Source of the DNA: Ariolimax columbianus
Taxonomy: Eukaryota > Mollusca > Gastropoda > Stylommatophora > Arionidae
DNA length: 64,000 nucleotides
Direction of reading: 5' to 3'
Assembly (NCBI GenBank): GCA_036924085.1
Contig: JAVGWX010000007.1
Location: forward strand, 33,345,953-33,409,952
Within the stretch, counting starts at the first letter, position 1, and each line of letters starts with the position of its first letter. Under the pieces are notes generated by a model. That model was given only the letters and a program-made list of their open reading frames with translations. It did not search any database and was not told the origin of the DNA. Of this stretch, positions 1 to 10,642 are shown one piece after another. Position numbers and translations under genes: made by a program.

Positions 1-433
1 CAAGAATCCAGCAGACCTGCTTCTCCTTCATGACAATTCGCGCCCTCACACACGTCTGGCAACACGGGAAGCAATCACCAAATTGGGTTTTACTGTACAA
101 CCCCATCCACCCTATAGTCCCGATTTGGCACCCTCTGATTTTCATCTGTTTGGGTCACTCAAAGATGCACTCCGTGGGACAAGGTTTGAAGATGATGAAG
201 AAGTGATTCTTGCAGCCAAGAAATGGGTACATGATCAAGACAAAATCTGGTACAAGCTAGGAATATATGCATTTGTTTGGCGCTGGCATAAAGCTGTACA
301 AGTTGATGGGGATTATGTTGAAAAATGCAGATGTTTACATGACATGTTCGTGTATATTGTGTATAAATGTTATGACTTTTGAATAAACAGCTCCTGAAAA
401 AAAGGATGTGGTGCATTACTTTCTGAATGCCCC
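1..433 (+). mobile_element. mariner transposase C-terminal half, cut by window edge
   Basis: An open frame from base 2 to the TGA at 380-382 encodes the end of a Tc1/mariner DDE transposase, the nuclear enzyme that cuts and pastes its own element at TA sites. The second catalytic Asp is in LLLLHDNSRPH and the third in YSPDLAPSDFHLF. Exactly 34 residues separate them, which is the DD34D signature of mariner proper. The mariner-typical GDYVEK motif follows near the C-terminus. An AATAAA overlaps the stop codon. The sequence ending at 433 next to TA (434-435) is probably the right inverted repeat. The N-terminal half and first catalytic Asp lie left of the window, so activity cannot be judged. 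Confidence 0.9.
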
Positions 434-440
434 TAGTATT

Positions 441-700
441 TTGCATTAATCCCTCAATAGCATTACCACAGCGCTTCTGTATGCCAGTCAAATAGAAATT
501 ATATTGAGTATCCACGTGAAATCACAATTTACGACCATTGGTCTGTATCAAATAATAAATCATTTTAGTGTCTGTAGTCCAAATTTTGTAGCACTTGAAA
601 GGACAACTTTAGAAATTCAGCCATCTTTAGGTCAGTCTAAAAATGTAAATATTTGCTCTAAACTTAGCGGCAAAACACAGGTGTTAGCTGGCGATTTCGG
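441..700 (+). repeat. Diverged copy of the element holding the 103-bp array
   Basis: This stretch aligns by eye with the sequence in and around the 5976-7484 array. Shared pieces include 'aatccctc', 'accattggtctg' and 'atcaaataata', in the same order and similar spacing. Here it occurs once, so it looks like an unamplified relative of the same interspersed repeat. It begins just after the mariner end at 433. No protein or RNA promoter is recognisable, and an 81-residue frame at 504-749 resembles nothing I know. Confidence 0.5.
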
Positions 701-749
701 TCGAGTTGTCCAAAATTTATGTGTTTTTAACGATATCAAGGTCAGTTGA

Positions 750-1240
750 ATGAAGATGTAAAAAGTTAAGACAGTAAAATGCATCTTATGCATGTGTTTT
801 TTTTTAAACATTAGTATTAAACCTCAGTATTCAGAGTATTATTTGTTTCTTATGAAAATGATATGCCACTAACTATAAAATATTCATTTGTTGCTTTGAT
901 AAATGTTAAGTGTAATGATTGTGAGCGTTTCTTTGATTACCCATCTCTTTTATCATCTGGTCCCCTCATTCGCCTCCTATGAAGCATAGGGTGACTACAG
1001 AAGCTGACCTTCTTACAGGAAGAGTGTAACAAGGCACATGTGTCTGCTGTGATGTTTTCCGTAGTAATTTCTTTTATGTGATGATGTCTTTAGAACCACC
1101 ATGCACCTTTCACTTTTGTAGATTTTTTACTGCATGTTTTTGACAGCTATGTTAATCCTATTTTGTATTTGTTATTGTTTGAAGGTACTTGCGGTGAGTT
1201 GTGTTAAATCTTGGCGACATCTCTTTTGAAGCAGGTTACA
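750..1240. other. No gene recognised
   Basis: AT-rich sequence with frequent stops in all frames. I see no coding motif, tRNA-like box or tandem structure. Confidence 0.5.
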
Positions 1241-1560
1241 GTGGCTCCACCTACATCCCGAGACATACTTGGGAAAGTGACCAAGGTCCCCCTGGCTGTA
1301 GTGCAGTGTGATGCTCCTCTGTAATTACATTACATCTGGGATTAATGTTACAGTGGCCCCACTTACATCCCGAGATGTACTTGGGAAGGTGACTAAGGTC
1401 CTCATGGCTATAGTGCACTGTGATGCTCCACAGTAATCTCACTACTTCTGGAATTACTGTGTTAATACTTATCCCATTGGTCAGAGTTACGTGACACAAC
1501 CTATTTCCAGGAGCACGAACGGGCACATGAGATGGGGGTCTTCATCGGTATGTTTCCCCT
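1241..1560 (-). repeat. SINE-E copy with internal tandem duplication
   Basis: Short interspersed family, here called SINE-E. Other copies lie at 5208, 12155, 34490, 45350, 52878 and 61972. Read on its sense strand it runs from a head containing 'gttagtcagggtcagg', through a middle with 'aacaggctg' and 'tggctaa', to an (AAC)n tail in complete copies. In this copy a segment of about 110 bp (1241-1349) is repeated next to itself (from about 1350), with some 15% divergence. No clear tRNA promoter is visible, so the SINE label is inferred from size, tail and copy number. Confidence 0.65.
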
Positions 1561-1589
1561 GACACTGATTACTATTTGCTCTCACAGAG

Positions 1590-1604
1590 TTATATATATA
1601 GAGT

Positions 1605-1634
<30 letters not shown>
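1590..1634. repeat. TA dinucleotide tract
   Basis: Nearly pure TA repeats with short interruptions. Mariner elements insert at TA, and this tract directly precedes an array of mariner ends. Confidence 0.9.
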
Positions 1635-1635
<1 letters not shown>

Positions 1636-1806
1636 CTGGGTCTGGTTTTAGTTGACCACGCCTAATATATATATATATCTGGGTCTGGTTTTAGTTGACC
1701 ACGCCTAATATATATATATATCTGGGTCTGGTTTTAGTTGACCACGCCTAATATATATATATATCTGGGTCTGGTTTTAGTTGACCACGCCTAATATATA
1801 TATATA
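1635..1806 (-). repeat. Four tandem mariner ends separated by TA tracts
   Basis: Four 43-bp units begin at 1635, 1678, 1721 and 1764. Each holds 31 bp ending 'gttgaccacgcctaa', followed by a TA run. The 31-bp core matches the terminal inverted repeat of the adjacent mariner (1811-3110) but in inverted orientation to it. The last unit and the element's own end therefore form a near-perfect palindrome across about 1764-1842. This is an amplified transposon end, not separate insertions, because the units are uniform. Confidence 0.92.
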
Positions 1807-1810
1807 TATA

Positions 1811-3110
1811 TGAGGCGTGGTCAACTGAAACCAGACCCAGTTGCTTTATTATAAACATGAAAGTTACATCATCTGGTGTGACAGAATTAAATATAGCTAT
1901 TATTAGGAAGCAAACATGCCACAGTATTAGTTTAAAAAAGTCACCATAGGCATTCAGATACGCAACCCACTGCTCAGATAGACGGTGGATGCCGTCTGAA
2001 AAAATACCTTGGCTGCTCTTTGAACCACTTGTTCACTGAGGCCATGATGTCTGCTTCATAAATTTTTTTAAAGGTCTGAACAAATGGAAGTCACAAGGGG
2101 ACATATTGGGGCTATAAGATGGGTGTGGCTGTCCTTCCCACCTTTTCAGTGCTAACGCTTTCTGAACAATGTTCGCGACATGTGGACGCGAATTGTCGTG
2201 CAACAGAATCACACCACGCGAAAGCATGCTGGGTCGTTTATTCTTGATTGCTATATGCAGTTTGTCTAGTGTGTCATTGTAGCAGACGGCATTGATGTTC
2301 ACGTTAGGCCCTTTAAAATATACTAACAAAAATCCCTCATTGTAAAAAAAATGCTGTTAGCATAATCTTACCAACGGAAATATGTGACTTGAATTTTTTT
2401 GGTTTCAGTGATCTGATGTTTCCATTGCATCCTAGCAGTTTTGCTGCTTGGCTCAAAGTGGTGGTACCTGCCACTATGCACAAAAGAAAAGAATAACCCT
2501 CCTCTTCGTATCACAGCCAGTGGTTTACACTCCATCCCATGCGTTCTTCCTTATGGTGGTTGGTCAGTAACTGAGGTACCCATTGTCAACATACCTTCCG
2601 ATACTTCATTTTCTTGCTAACCACCATTTGAACTGTTTCTAGCAACACAGTGAATTCCTCTGCTAGCGAACGTAAGCTCCAGTCCATCTGAATTGCTGCA
2701 TCGATTTTGGTGATGGCATCTTCTGATGCAACAATATGCGCCGACCTGGTCTCGGAAGATCTTTCATTAACTCACGTTCTTATTTAAACATTGTTGTTCA
2801 GTTCTTCACTGTTGTCTTCAAAACACTTTTTGTCACCATACACTGCCTATATTCTGCGATGAATGTCAACTGGTCGACATCCTTCAGCTGTTAGAAACCG
2901 AATCACCGCTTGCTGATCAATTCTGGACAGATTCCGTATCACACCCATCATGTTTTCAACAGTCTGCTGAGGAAACCGTGACTCGAAGGATAATGAAATT
3001 TTGCAAACTTGATGGTTGGTATGTGCTGTTTACACCAGAAGTGACATCATGTGCATCGTACATATGTTCACTTGTTGCAGTTTGGTCCGGTTTCATTTGA
3101 ACACGCCTCA
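1811..3110 (-). mobile_element. mariner element with both inverted repeats, broken transposase
   Basis: A 1,300-bp Tc1/mariner unit, the usual length for the family. It is bounded by about 26-bp imperfect inverted repeats (TGAGGCGTGGTCAACTGAAA at the left, the matching TTTCATTTGAACACGCCTCA at the right) and flanked by TA. The transposase runs right to left. The DNA-binding domain lies near 2960-2700 and the catalytic end at 2033-2329, which reads LLHDNSRPHVAN and YSPNMSPCDFHLF with 34 residues between the two Asp. Stops and frameshifts break the frame before 2329, so it is non-autonomous. The same family forms the fold-back copy at 48453-49153. Confidence 0.93.
2033..2329 (-). pseudogene. mariner transposase catalytic C-terminal fragment
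   Basis: A 98-residue open remnant of the DDE transposase in the 1811-3110 element. It keeps the second and third catalytic Asp (HDN and CDFHLF) at mariner spacing. Ser in SPCDF replaces the usual APSDF context. It ends within the C-terminal helix region. The first Asp and the helix-turn-helix domain are upstream, out of frame. Confidence 0.85.
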
Positions 3111-3125
3111 TATATATCATGTAAC

Positions 3126-3975
3126 TTGTTCTTTGCAGAACATATCTCCCATCACAGCCCATCTGAAAGAAACTCAATCTCTTGCCAAATCTCCAGCCTG
3201 CTCCAGAATCATGCCCAATAATTCTTTTACATCTTCTTGTCATTGCCTTCTTGGTCTACCTCTATTATCCGGCACTAAACCTTCCATTACCATTCCCTCA
3301 AGACTTGTGTCTTTTGATGTGACCAAAGTATTTCAATTTTCTGCTCATGATGGAATTTATGAACCAGTTCTAAACTATGTCCAACTCTTATTGAATGTCT
3401 ACATTCTTCTTTTTTATGGTCCACAGTATTCTGAGGACCTTTCTATAACATTTTAACTTGAAGACTCAATTATTTTCCTTGAAGTTTGTGTAACTGTCCA
3501 TGTTTCACAGGCGTATGATGCCACTGGAAAAACACAGGTTCTCAAAATTTTCACTTTTGTTGGTTTGCTGGTATTCTGCTATAGTTTTCTCTGCATTACC
3601 AATCTCCTTCTGATTTCCTTTAGAAAGTTGTCATTGTTGTCAGTTCAGGAGCCCAGTTACTCGAATTTTGTGACCTGTTCTATTTCCACACCCCGAATTT
3701 GAATTTATGTTGACTTCCTTGTTTTGTCAGTAGTCATTATCTTTGTTTTGTTCAAGTTTACAAAGAGGTTTTGATCTTTGCTGCATCTTGTTACGACTGC
3801 AATTATCTGCTGTAACCCCTCTGTGCTATTTGATAGTATCACAGTATCTATCGTCTACATATCTTAGCTCTGGGATTTTGTATCCGCCGATTGGTATGTT
3901 CTAAAGTTCCTCATTATGCATTCTGCATAAATGTTAAATGGGTGTATATACACTTATATACAATCAAAGTTGGTG
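3126..3975 (-). mobile_element. RTE-like LINE, decayed RT thumb and C-terminus
   Basis: On the minus strand this parallels the better-kept fragment at 43010-44640. It shows remnants of the region after the RT catalytic box and of the element's C-terminus, where ILYFGHIKRH is followed by EGLVPDNRGRPRRQ. Such endings are typical of RTE-like endonuclease-reverse transcriptase proteins. Many stops; no TSD noticed. It starts about 15 bp after the mariner end at 3110. Confidence 0.7.
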
Positions 3976-4078
3976 ACATCAGACTCATGTTGTGATATGT
4001 GATCATATATGTGTGATATGTGATTGTATATGGTTTATAACATACACGACTTCCATACAAGGTGCCTCTGCAGATTGT

Positions 4079-4566
4079 TCAAAATAAAGTGGCAGGACAG
4101 GGTATCAGACACCAAAATCCCCAAGAAGACAAAAATGCTGAGCATCCATTCACAGATCAGGTGAACTGAAAGATGGCCTGCGTCAAGCTGGTGGCCAAAA
4201 TAAGCTTTTCAAAGACCCCCTCAAAGTATCTCTGACATGCTTCAGCATCGATGCAAACACATGGGAATGTCTCGCACAGGACCACAAGGCATGGCGTAGA
4301 ACCACCATCAAAGGCACCTCCATTGCTGAGGAAACCGGACCTCCGAAGCGCAGAAAAAACACACTTTGCATAAAGACAAAACAACTGACACTCACATGTC
4401 CAATTCTGACATTAAATGCTATGTATGTGGAAGAATTTTTCGTGCCAGAAATTGAACCATACAGCCAGCTCCGAACTCACTGGTGAGGTGCAGCACAACA
4501 TGTCTGACTGCTGTTGTCATCATTGCTTGCGATGGACAGCTATTATTATTATTATTATTATTATTA
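4079..4566 (+). mobile_element. RTE-like LINE 3' end with (TTA)n tail
   Basis: Carries the C-terminus of an RTE-like polyprotein. A KIKWQDRVSDTKI block is followed by IDANTWECLAQDHKAWRRT and a decayed zinc-finger-like segment CYVCGRIFRAR, with the distal His near 'cgaactcact'. Just downstream is the 3' signature 'cattgcttgcgatggaca', also found at 29100, 30200 and 36590, then a TTA microsatellite at 4543-4566 as the probable priming tail. Frameshifts are numerous. Confidence 0.75.
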
Positions 4567-5101
4567 TATGGTTACATAACACATGATGGATTCAGCAAAC
4601 ACAAAACAACAAAAAACAAATTGGGACAATTTAAATTTCAAATTTTGCGTTTTTCTGTGTACCGTGTATGTACAAATGTGTTTACTGTTCGTTTTCAAGA
4701 GAGAAACAGGTAGGGACAAAATTGACTTCAAGTCTTGGGTTTTTCTGTGTCTGTACGAATGTGTTTCTGTTTGTTCTCGAAAGAGAGAGGGAGAGAGAGA
4801 CAAGCAGATGGGAACAAAATCTATAATTAATTATGATGTAGTTGCTTTATCATGTAGTTATTGCACTTGTTGAGGCATTTATCCCTGTGTGGTATCATTG
4901 TTTATGCTGTTCAAAAAATCAAAACCTATGATTGCAAAATACTTCATCGTTTTATTGTGTGAATCCCAACTGCGATAGGCAAGCTAAATTAACTCCATTA
5001 TAGGACAATGAGAAACATGGCCTGTTGGAGAATTGTTTAAATTAGAATCAAGGTAAGGAAAACAACCTTTTGGTGAGTCAAGTTTATTTCATAAAGCTAG
5101 A
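4567..5101. repeat. Diverged tandem duplication, otherwise unassigned
   Basis: A segment of about 85 bp is present twice in tandem (about 4620-4705 and 4710-4790). Each copy includes 'gtttttctgtgt', a 'tgtac(a/g)aatgtgttt' block and an 'agaga' run. The rest to 5101 is AT-rich with no recognisable gene. Confidence 0.5.
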
Positions 5102-5207
5102 CAATTTGGTAATGCTTGCTCACTTAATCCTTGCTAAGTTCAACATCTGTGTATGTCAAATAGTTGTTTTTTTTCCAAATGAAATGAATTAATATTAAAC
5201 AAATTGG

Positions 5208-5440
5208 TTGTTGTTGTTAATACCCACAATGAGTAGGATTACTCTTTTGTGCGCCCTGAAGATGATGTTAAGTGGCGGGTTGTCGTAGTTTTCCTCACAT
5301 CCCAAGCGTGCTGATGAAGGTGGACCAGGGTCCTCCAGGTGGTTTTCTATGCTTGGCTTCATCTGCATATCGCTCACTACTACAGAGATCATGTCAATCC
5401 CTCACCTCATGAGCCAGGCTGCCATGAAAACAGCCGAGGT
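5208..5440 (-). repeat. SINE-E copy, 5'-shortened
   Basis: Sense-strand tail is (AAC)n, seen here as 'ttgttgttgtt' at 5208 followed by 'aatacccacaatgagt'. It contains 'ccaggctgcc' and 'gcttggcttcatctgc', shared with the copies at 34490 and 61972. Two diverged copies of an unrelated 105-145-bp sequence flank it (5102-5207 and 5490-5633). Confidence 0.75.
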
Positions 5441-5633
5441 GAGGTTAGTATGTTTTGCCCGACAAGATGTTAGTCTTCCTCCCCTATATAATTTGGTATT
5501 GCTTACTTGCTTAGTCCTTCCAGTCCACGCACATATTTTAGAAATGTCTTTCAGTCCTTGATAAGTTCCGCAACTCCGTACGTGAAATAGTTTTGTTTTC
5601 ATAATGAAATTATTTAATATTAAACAGATTGAC

Positions 5634-5975
5634 AGAAAATTATGATCTGCCGATATTAACACCAAATACTCTAAGCCTTGAAACAGAAAATATATGTAAT
5701 CATAAAAGCAAGGGGGAGGCTTTGTTTGCCTCATTCATATACTGTATCACAACAAATTTAAATGCTATAAAATAGAAGTGAAAGATTACATTGACAGAAT
5801 AATAGGTAACAGTTTCCGACCAAAAATGTATTGGGTATAAATTAGGACACATAATTTAATGATTTATGACATGAAGTATTCACAATAAAAATATATATTA
5901 GTATGAAGTGGTAAATGTCATTAATGCGGAGAAAAAATGTCTGCTTGCGATGCCATGAGTATATTTGCTTTAAAT
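5634..5975. other. Left flank of the 103-bp array
   Basis: AT-rich sequence that probably belongs to the same interspersed repeat as the array, since the last about 100 bp resemble 390-440. No coding evidence. Confidence 0.4.
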
Positions 5976-7484
5976 CCCTCGATATCCTTACTAGTACCTT
6001 TCTTCAGTGTCCTAGTCAAAGTCTGAATCGGGCATTTGTTGAGAAGATGCATGATCATTGGTCTGATCAAATAATACATTTCCGATATCCTTACTAGTAC
6101 CTTTCTTCAGTGTCCTAGTCAAAGTCTGAATCGGGCATTTGTTGAGAAGATGCATGATCATTGGTCTGATCAAATAATACATTTCCGATATCCTTACTAG
6201 TACCTTTCTTCAGTGTCCTAGTCAAAGTCTGAATCGGGCATTTGTTGAGAAGATGCATGATCATTAGTCTGATCAAATAATACATTTCCGATATCCTTAC
6301 TAGTACCTTTCTTCAGTGTCCTAGTCTGAATCAGGCATTTGTTGAGAAGATGCATGATCATTAGTCTGATCAAATAATACATTTCCGATATCCTTACTAG
6401 TACCTTTCTTCAGTGTCCTAGTCAAAGTCTGAATCGGGCATTTGTTGAGAAGATGCATGATCATTAGTCTGATCAAATAATACATTTCCGATATCCTTAC
6501 TAGTACCTTTCTTCAGTGTCCTAGTCAAAGTCTGAATCGGGCATTTGTTGAGAAGATGCATGATCATTAGTCTGATCAAATAATACATTTCCGATATCCT
6601 TACTAGTACCTTTCTTCAGTGTCCTAGTCAAAGTCTGAATCGGGCATTTGTTGAGAAGATGCATGATCATTAGTCTGATCAAATAATACATTTCCGATAT
6701 CCTTACTAGTACCTTTCTTCAGTGTCCTAGTCTGAATCGGGCATTTGTTGAGAAGATGCATGATCATTAGTCTGATCAAATAATACATTTCCGATATCCT
6801 TACTAGTACCTTTCTTCAGTGTCCTAGTCTGAATCGGGCATTTGTTGAAAAGATGCATGATCATTAGTCTGATCAAATAATACATTTCCGATATCCTTAC
6901 TAGTACCTTTCTTCAGTGTCCTAGTCTGAATCGGGCATTTGTTGAGAAGATGCATGATCATTAGTCTGATCAAATAATACATTTCCGATATCCTTACTAG
7001 TACCTTTCTTCAGTGTCCTAGTCTGAATCGGGCATTTGTTGAGAAGATGCATGATCATTAGTCTGATCAAATAATACATTTCCGATATCCTTACTAGTAC
7101 CTTTCTTCAGTGTCCTAGTCTGAATCGGGCATTTGTTGAGAAGATGCATGATCATTAGTCTGATCAAATAATACATTTCCGATATCCTTACTAGTACCTT
7201 TCTTCAGTGTCCTAGTCAAAGTCTGAATCGGGCATTTGTTGAGAAGATGCATGATCATTAGTCTGATCAAATAATACATTTCCGATATCCTTACTAGTAC
7301 CTTTCTTCAGTGTCCTAGTCAAAGTCTGAATCGGGCATTTGTTGAGAAGATGCATGATCATTAGTCTGATCAAATAATACATTTCCGATATCCTTACTAG
7401 TACCTTTCTTCAGTGTCCTAGTCAAAGTCTGAATCGGGCATTTGTTGAGAAGATGCATGATCATTAGTCTGATCAAATAATACA
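5976..7484 (+). repeat. 103/97-bp tandem array, 15 units
   Basis: Fifteen units start at 5976, 6079, 6182, 6285, 6382, 6485, 6588, 6691, 6788, 6885, 6982, 7079, 7176, 7279 and 7382. Nine are 103 bp. Six (units 4 and 8-12) are 97 bp because they lack a 6-bp 'tcaaag'. Units are nearly identical, so the expansion is recent. Five short units lie in a row, consistent with block duplication. Each unit contains the 12-bp palindrome 'atgcatgatcat' and no open frame. The array sits inside an older interspersed repeat (compare 441-700). Confidence 0.95.
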
Positions 7485-7899
7485 TTTCTCTGGTCTTTAT
7501 GTCTCACATTTTATCGAACTGAAAAACTGACTTTTAAATATTCACAAGCGTAAATCGTGATGGAATGTCGGGAATTGTGCTTTAAATGAAATATGCGCTG
7601 AATGTCTGATTAGGTCTCCTAATCGACGAGAGTACATTACTATGGCCAACTCCAGTGTTTTGATTCTTATTTCACCCGGATCAGACTGAGGCATACCCTA
7701 ATCCTTCTGTACTGGACTGGAAGTGTTAACAGCTCCTCTTCTAACCTGATATCTTCTTTTATTTTTCTTGTAGTTTATATGTAGTTGAAATAACCTTCCT
7801 TGGTCAGCTTGACAACATGTCTGTCTGGCATCTTACAGTGTAATTATTCTTTTCTCCCCATTCAGACCCAGATAGCATACATGCATTTCCTTCTTTGTC
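7485..7899. other. Right flank of array, unassigned
   Basis: Probably the remainder of the interspersed repeat carrying the array, then sequence with no recognisable feature. Confidence 0.4.
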
Positions 7900-8045
7900 T
7901 GTGTTCATTCTCAATCTCCCGCTGCCAAGCCTTGAACAGGGCTTTGCAAGTAGCAGGATGTAGTTTGGAGAACGGAATGCGTTGAATCGCTAGTTTACAG
8001 CTTGACTGCGATATTTGCACCATTCGGTCAGACATGGTCAGACAT
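7900..8045 (-). repeat. SINE-B copy, 5'-truncated
   Basis: SINE-B is a family of about 330 bp (complete copy at 58697-59024). Its sense strand begins 'aagatgctgagcagcgcatg' and ends 'gagattgagaacgaacgaag', often with a (GAA)n tail. Only the 3' third is present here, in reverse, from the 'ttctcaatctcccgctgcc' end to the 'tgcgatatttgcacc' block. Confidence 0.85.
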
Positions 8046-8302
8046 TCGGTCTATGGCATAGATGATGCATTTCCTAAAATTCATTATCTAAATTCTCAGT
8101 CAACCAAATCAGGTTGAATTTAGTAACAAGACACACTGCCTAAGCTATCGTCAGTAATCAATAAGCTCGAACAGCTATCTTCACATGCCATTGTGGAGTG
8201 CTTGTTGTATCCCAGCAGATACCTTGATGTTTTTGTATTATCTGTTGTCAACACTACTTTGATGCTATTTATGGCCATTTAAAGAACTTGTTCATATATA
8301 TA

Positions 8303-8402
8303 TTACGAGGGACAGTTATTAAGTAACAACAATTTTGTTGATAACATTGTTACAAGAGTGCGAACCAGAAATTTTGTGCGTTTTATTTTTCGACATGGTG
8401 CC
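8303..8402 (-). mobile_element. Possible mariner 3' end
   Basis: After TATATATATT comes 'acgagggacagttattaagt', like a mariner inverted repeat. The reverse frame has INKIVVT, as often seen just before mariner terminal repeats. It may be the 3' end of the element whose N-terminal coding part lies at 9135-9600, split by a CR1-like LINE. Weak evidence. Confidence 0.4.
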
Positions 8403-8404
8403 TG

Positions 8405-9072
8405 GCAATAAAAGGGACCTAGGGGTTATAATAGATCATACATGAGAGGTGAGTGAGCAAGTTAAGGTAGCAGTGAAAAAGGCAAATGCAATGTTAGGTA
8501 TGATAAAAAGAAATATTAAACATAGGAGCAAGGAAGTGATAGTCAAACTGTATAAAGCTTTAGTTAGACCTAGATTGGAGTACTGTGTACAGGTGTGGAG
8601 TCCTTATATAGAGGGGATATAAACATGCTGGAAAGAATACAAAAAAGTGACAAAGATGATAGTGGGATTCCAGAATTACAGTTATAAGGAAAGACTCAGA
8701 AAAACAGGCCTACAGTGTCTAGAAGAGAGAAGAATTCATGGTGACTTAATACAGGTTTATAAGATGATCAGAGGAATGAATAAATTAGACTATAACACGT
8801 TTTTTTAAAATACAGCCTCCCACAATAACAAGAGGGCATAGCTACAAGCTGACTAAAGAGAGGTCCAGATTAGATATTAGGAAATTTTGTTTTTAGTCAG
8901 AGAGCGGTGTCTGCTTGGAATGCATTGCCAGTGGAGGCAGGGACAGTTAATCCATTTAAGAATAAACTGGATGCGCATAGCTTTTAGAGCAAGGTGATGT
9001 AAATGTAACTGGTTGTATACAGACTCTGCAGAGTCTTCTAAACCGGTATAAAGACGTTAAGTTAATAGACTT
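8405..9072 (+). mobile_element. CR1/L2-like LINE, 5'-truncated 3' end
   Basis: Same family as 25636-28683. It encodes the region after the RT catalytic box (DLGVIIDHT, AMLGMIKRNIKHRSKEVIVK, LVRPRLEYCVQVW, RIHGDLIQVYKMI), with several small indels that break the frame. It ends with the family 3' tail 'actggttgtatacagactct', then 'ttctaaaccggtataaagac' and GTTAA repeats. Confidence 0.88.
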
Positions 9073-9134
9073 TATTCACTAGCTTGTGGATTTCCTCTAG
9101 AAAAAAAGTCTTTTGGTGTGACCTTTAACTAATT

Positions 9135-9600
9135 TTGCACCACCTCCATTACATCGTTGTCAGCTGCCTTGGTACCCATCTGCAACCCTTTCCTATTACC
9201 GAGGTCATCATGGACAATTATGTGCACAACACCGTGACTCATGTTGAAATATACATCTATTTTATCAATAGTGACTCGTCTGTTGCCACGGACTAGCTGG
9301 TTGATCTGCTGTGTCAGTTGCCACGCTTGCTGGTCTCCCATGCTGCGGTTCATCAATGATGTTTTGTTTTCCGTTTTGAATCTTTCTACCTATTCGTACA
9401 ATTTCCTCTGACAAATGACTGTCTCCTTACTGAACCTTCATTCTTCTGTAGATTTCAGAAGGTTTCACACCCTCTGACCACAAAATTTGAATAACACTTC
9501 GTTGTTATTCCACAGTGCAGCCCGACAATGGGGAGGCCATGTTGCATGCTATATTGTGCATGTAACACATACTGCTTGATCATTACAATCCCTACATGAA
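9135..9600 (-). pseudogene. mariner transposase N-terminal DNA-binding domain
   Basis: The minus strand shows EQRSVIQILWSEGVKPSEIY, then, after a frameshift, RRVTIDKIDVYFNMSHGVVH and IIVHDDLGNRK. This is the paired helix-turn-helix region that binds mariner ends. The catalytic part is missing: the frame ends at 9129, close to the CR1-like LINE. Confidence 0.75.
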
Positions 9601-9661
9601 GTATTAATAAAGAGCCATTTTGTGTCCTGAAATAAGATTTTCCATTGCACGTACTCTTCCA

Positions 9662-9935
9662 TGTAAGGGGGCTCAGTATAAGCTGTCCGCCTCGGATGCC
9701 TGAGGTTGCAGGTTCGAATCATGGCGAAGATCAGGATTTTTTCTTGTGAATCTTCTGGTAAAAATTTCCATAATCTCTGAGTAGTGAGATCAGACTCCTA
9801 TATCCAGTGTCAAGCACATTAAAAATCCCTTGACAGTTAGAAATCGACAAAAGTAGGGTTAACGGCCGCTGCCCGGACAAAGGTCTAGTTAAAAATCTGC
9901 TCAAATTATTTGTACATTCCCCAAGCCTAGTAAGG
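9662..9935 (+). repeat. SINE-D with tRNA-like head
   Basis: A tRNA-derived SINE. A box A-like 'ggctcagtataagc' and box B 'ggttcgaatc' (about 9712-9721) lie about 40 bp apart, like an internal RNA polymerase III promoter. The body includes 'cttctggtaaaaatt', 'gacagttagaaat' and 'gctgcccgg'. A second copy without the head lies at 54966-55152, opposite strand. Confidence 0.7.
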
Positions 9936-10159
9936 CGCAGGAAGTTTAAAATGCTTACTACCTGGCAACAGACATTAATAACATGCCTGTTTGAATACCA
10001 GGATTCTAAGTGCTTTATAATAAAACTGCTGTTACTTAATGACTGCCCATCATACAAACTATTGCTTCCATACAAGTATCACAGTTGTCTGAATTATGTA
10101 TGTCTGCATTTGTATGATACTTTGTCATATGAATATGAGCGTTTAAATCACACCATAAC

Positions 10160-10330
10160 TTACCTTTATACTGGTTTAGAAGACTCTACAGAGTCTGTAT
10201 ACAACCAGTTTCTTGGAGGTTAGTTTTTACTGATGTGCTCGTCCATCTTAATATACTCAAACACTAAAGCTTAGTAGACCCGCAGCCAGTTAGGCACCAT
10301 CTATAGCTGCTCTTAACCTACCTTCGTTGC
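10160..10330 (-). repeat. SINE-C with a CR1-like 3' tail
   Basis: On the minus strand a body including 'agcagc', 'taactggctgcgggtct' and 'atggacgagcac' ends in about 55 bp matching the 3' end of the CR1/L2-like LINE (10162-10212). Related copies are at 54797-54965 and 14463-14575. The body is not LINE sequence. A chimeric SINE mobilised by that LINE is the simplest reading. Confidence 0.7.
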
Positions 10331-10369
10331 AAGGCAGCAGTTTTTTTTTAGATGTGTACAATAGACCTA

Positions 10370-10642
10370 CAATATTAATAGGCTTTTCTCATATCTAAAG
10401 TCTTAATAATAAGTTCCGTAGCAGAAACTGCAGACGGAGATGAAGTGTTTGAGATATAATTGTACAAAGTCAGGTATCTTCTCACTGCCTTTCTTTCCCT
10501 AACCATAGATCAGGTACCAATTTACAAATGAACCCATTTATACAGCTGGATCAACTGAAGCATGCGGTAGGGGAAGTTGAACCCCGTACCTTTGTCTTGT
10601 AAAGTGAGTGCTCCACCACTAGACTAATCAGCCACTCATCTG
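10370..10642 (-). repeat. tRNA-derived SINE (Val-like head)
   Basis: The minus strand begins with a tRNA-like head: 'gtggctgattagtctagtgg' (box A region), an anticodon-loop-like 'ctttacaa' that would read TAC (Val), and 'ggggttcaacttcccc' as the T arm. A 'taccgcatgcttcag' motif follows and recurs in the SINE at 14862. Not a functional tRNA gene: the acceptor stem does not pair. Confidence 0.6.

Noticed and set aside
3016..3456. 146-residue plus-strand frame
   Set aside because: Spans the mariner end and the antisense of an RTE-like LINE; no domain of its own.
10590..10642. tRNA-Val gene
   Set aside because: Only the anticodon loop and T arm resemble tRNA; it belongs to a SINE.
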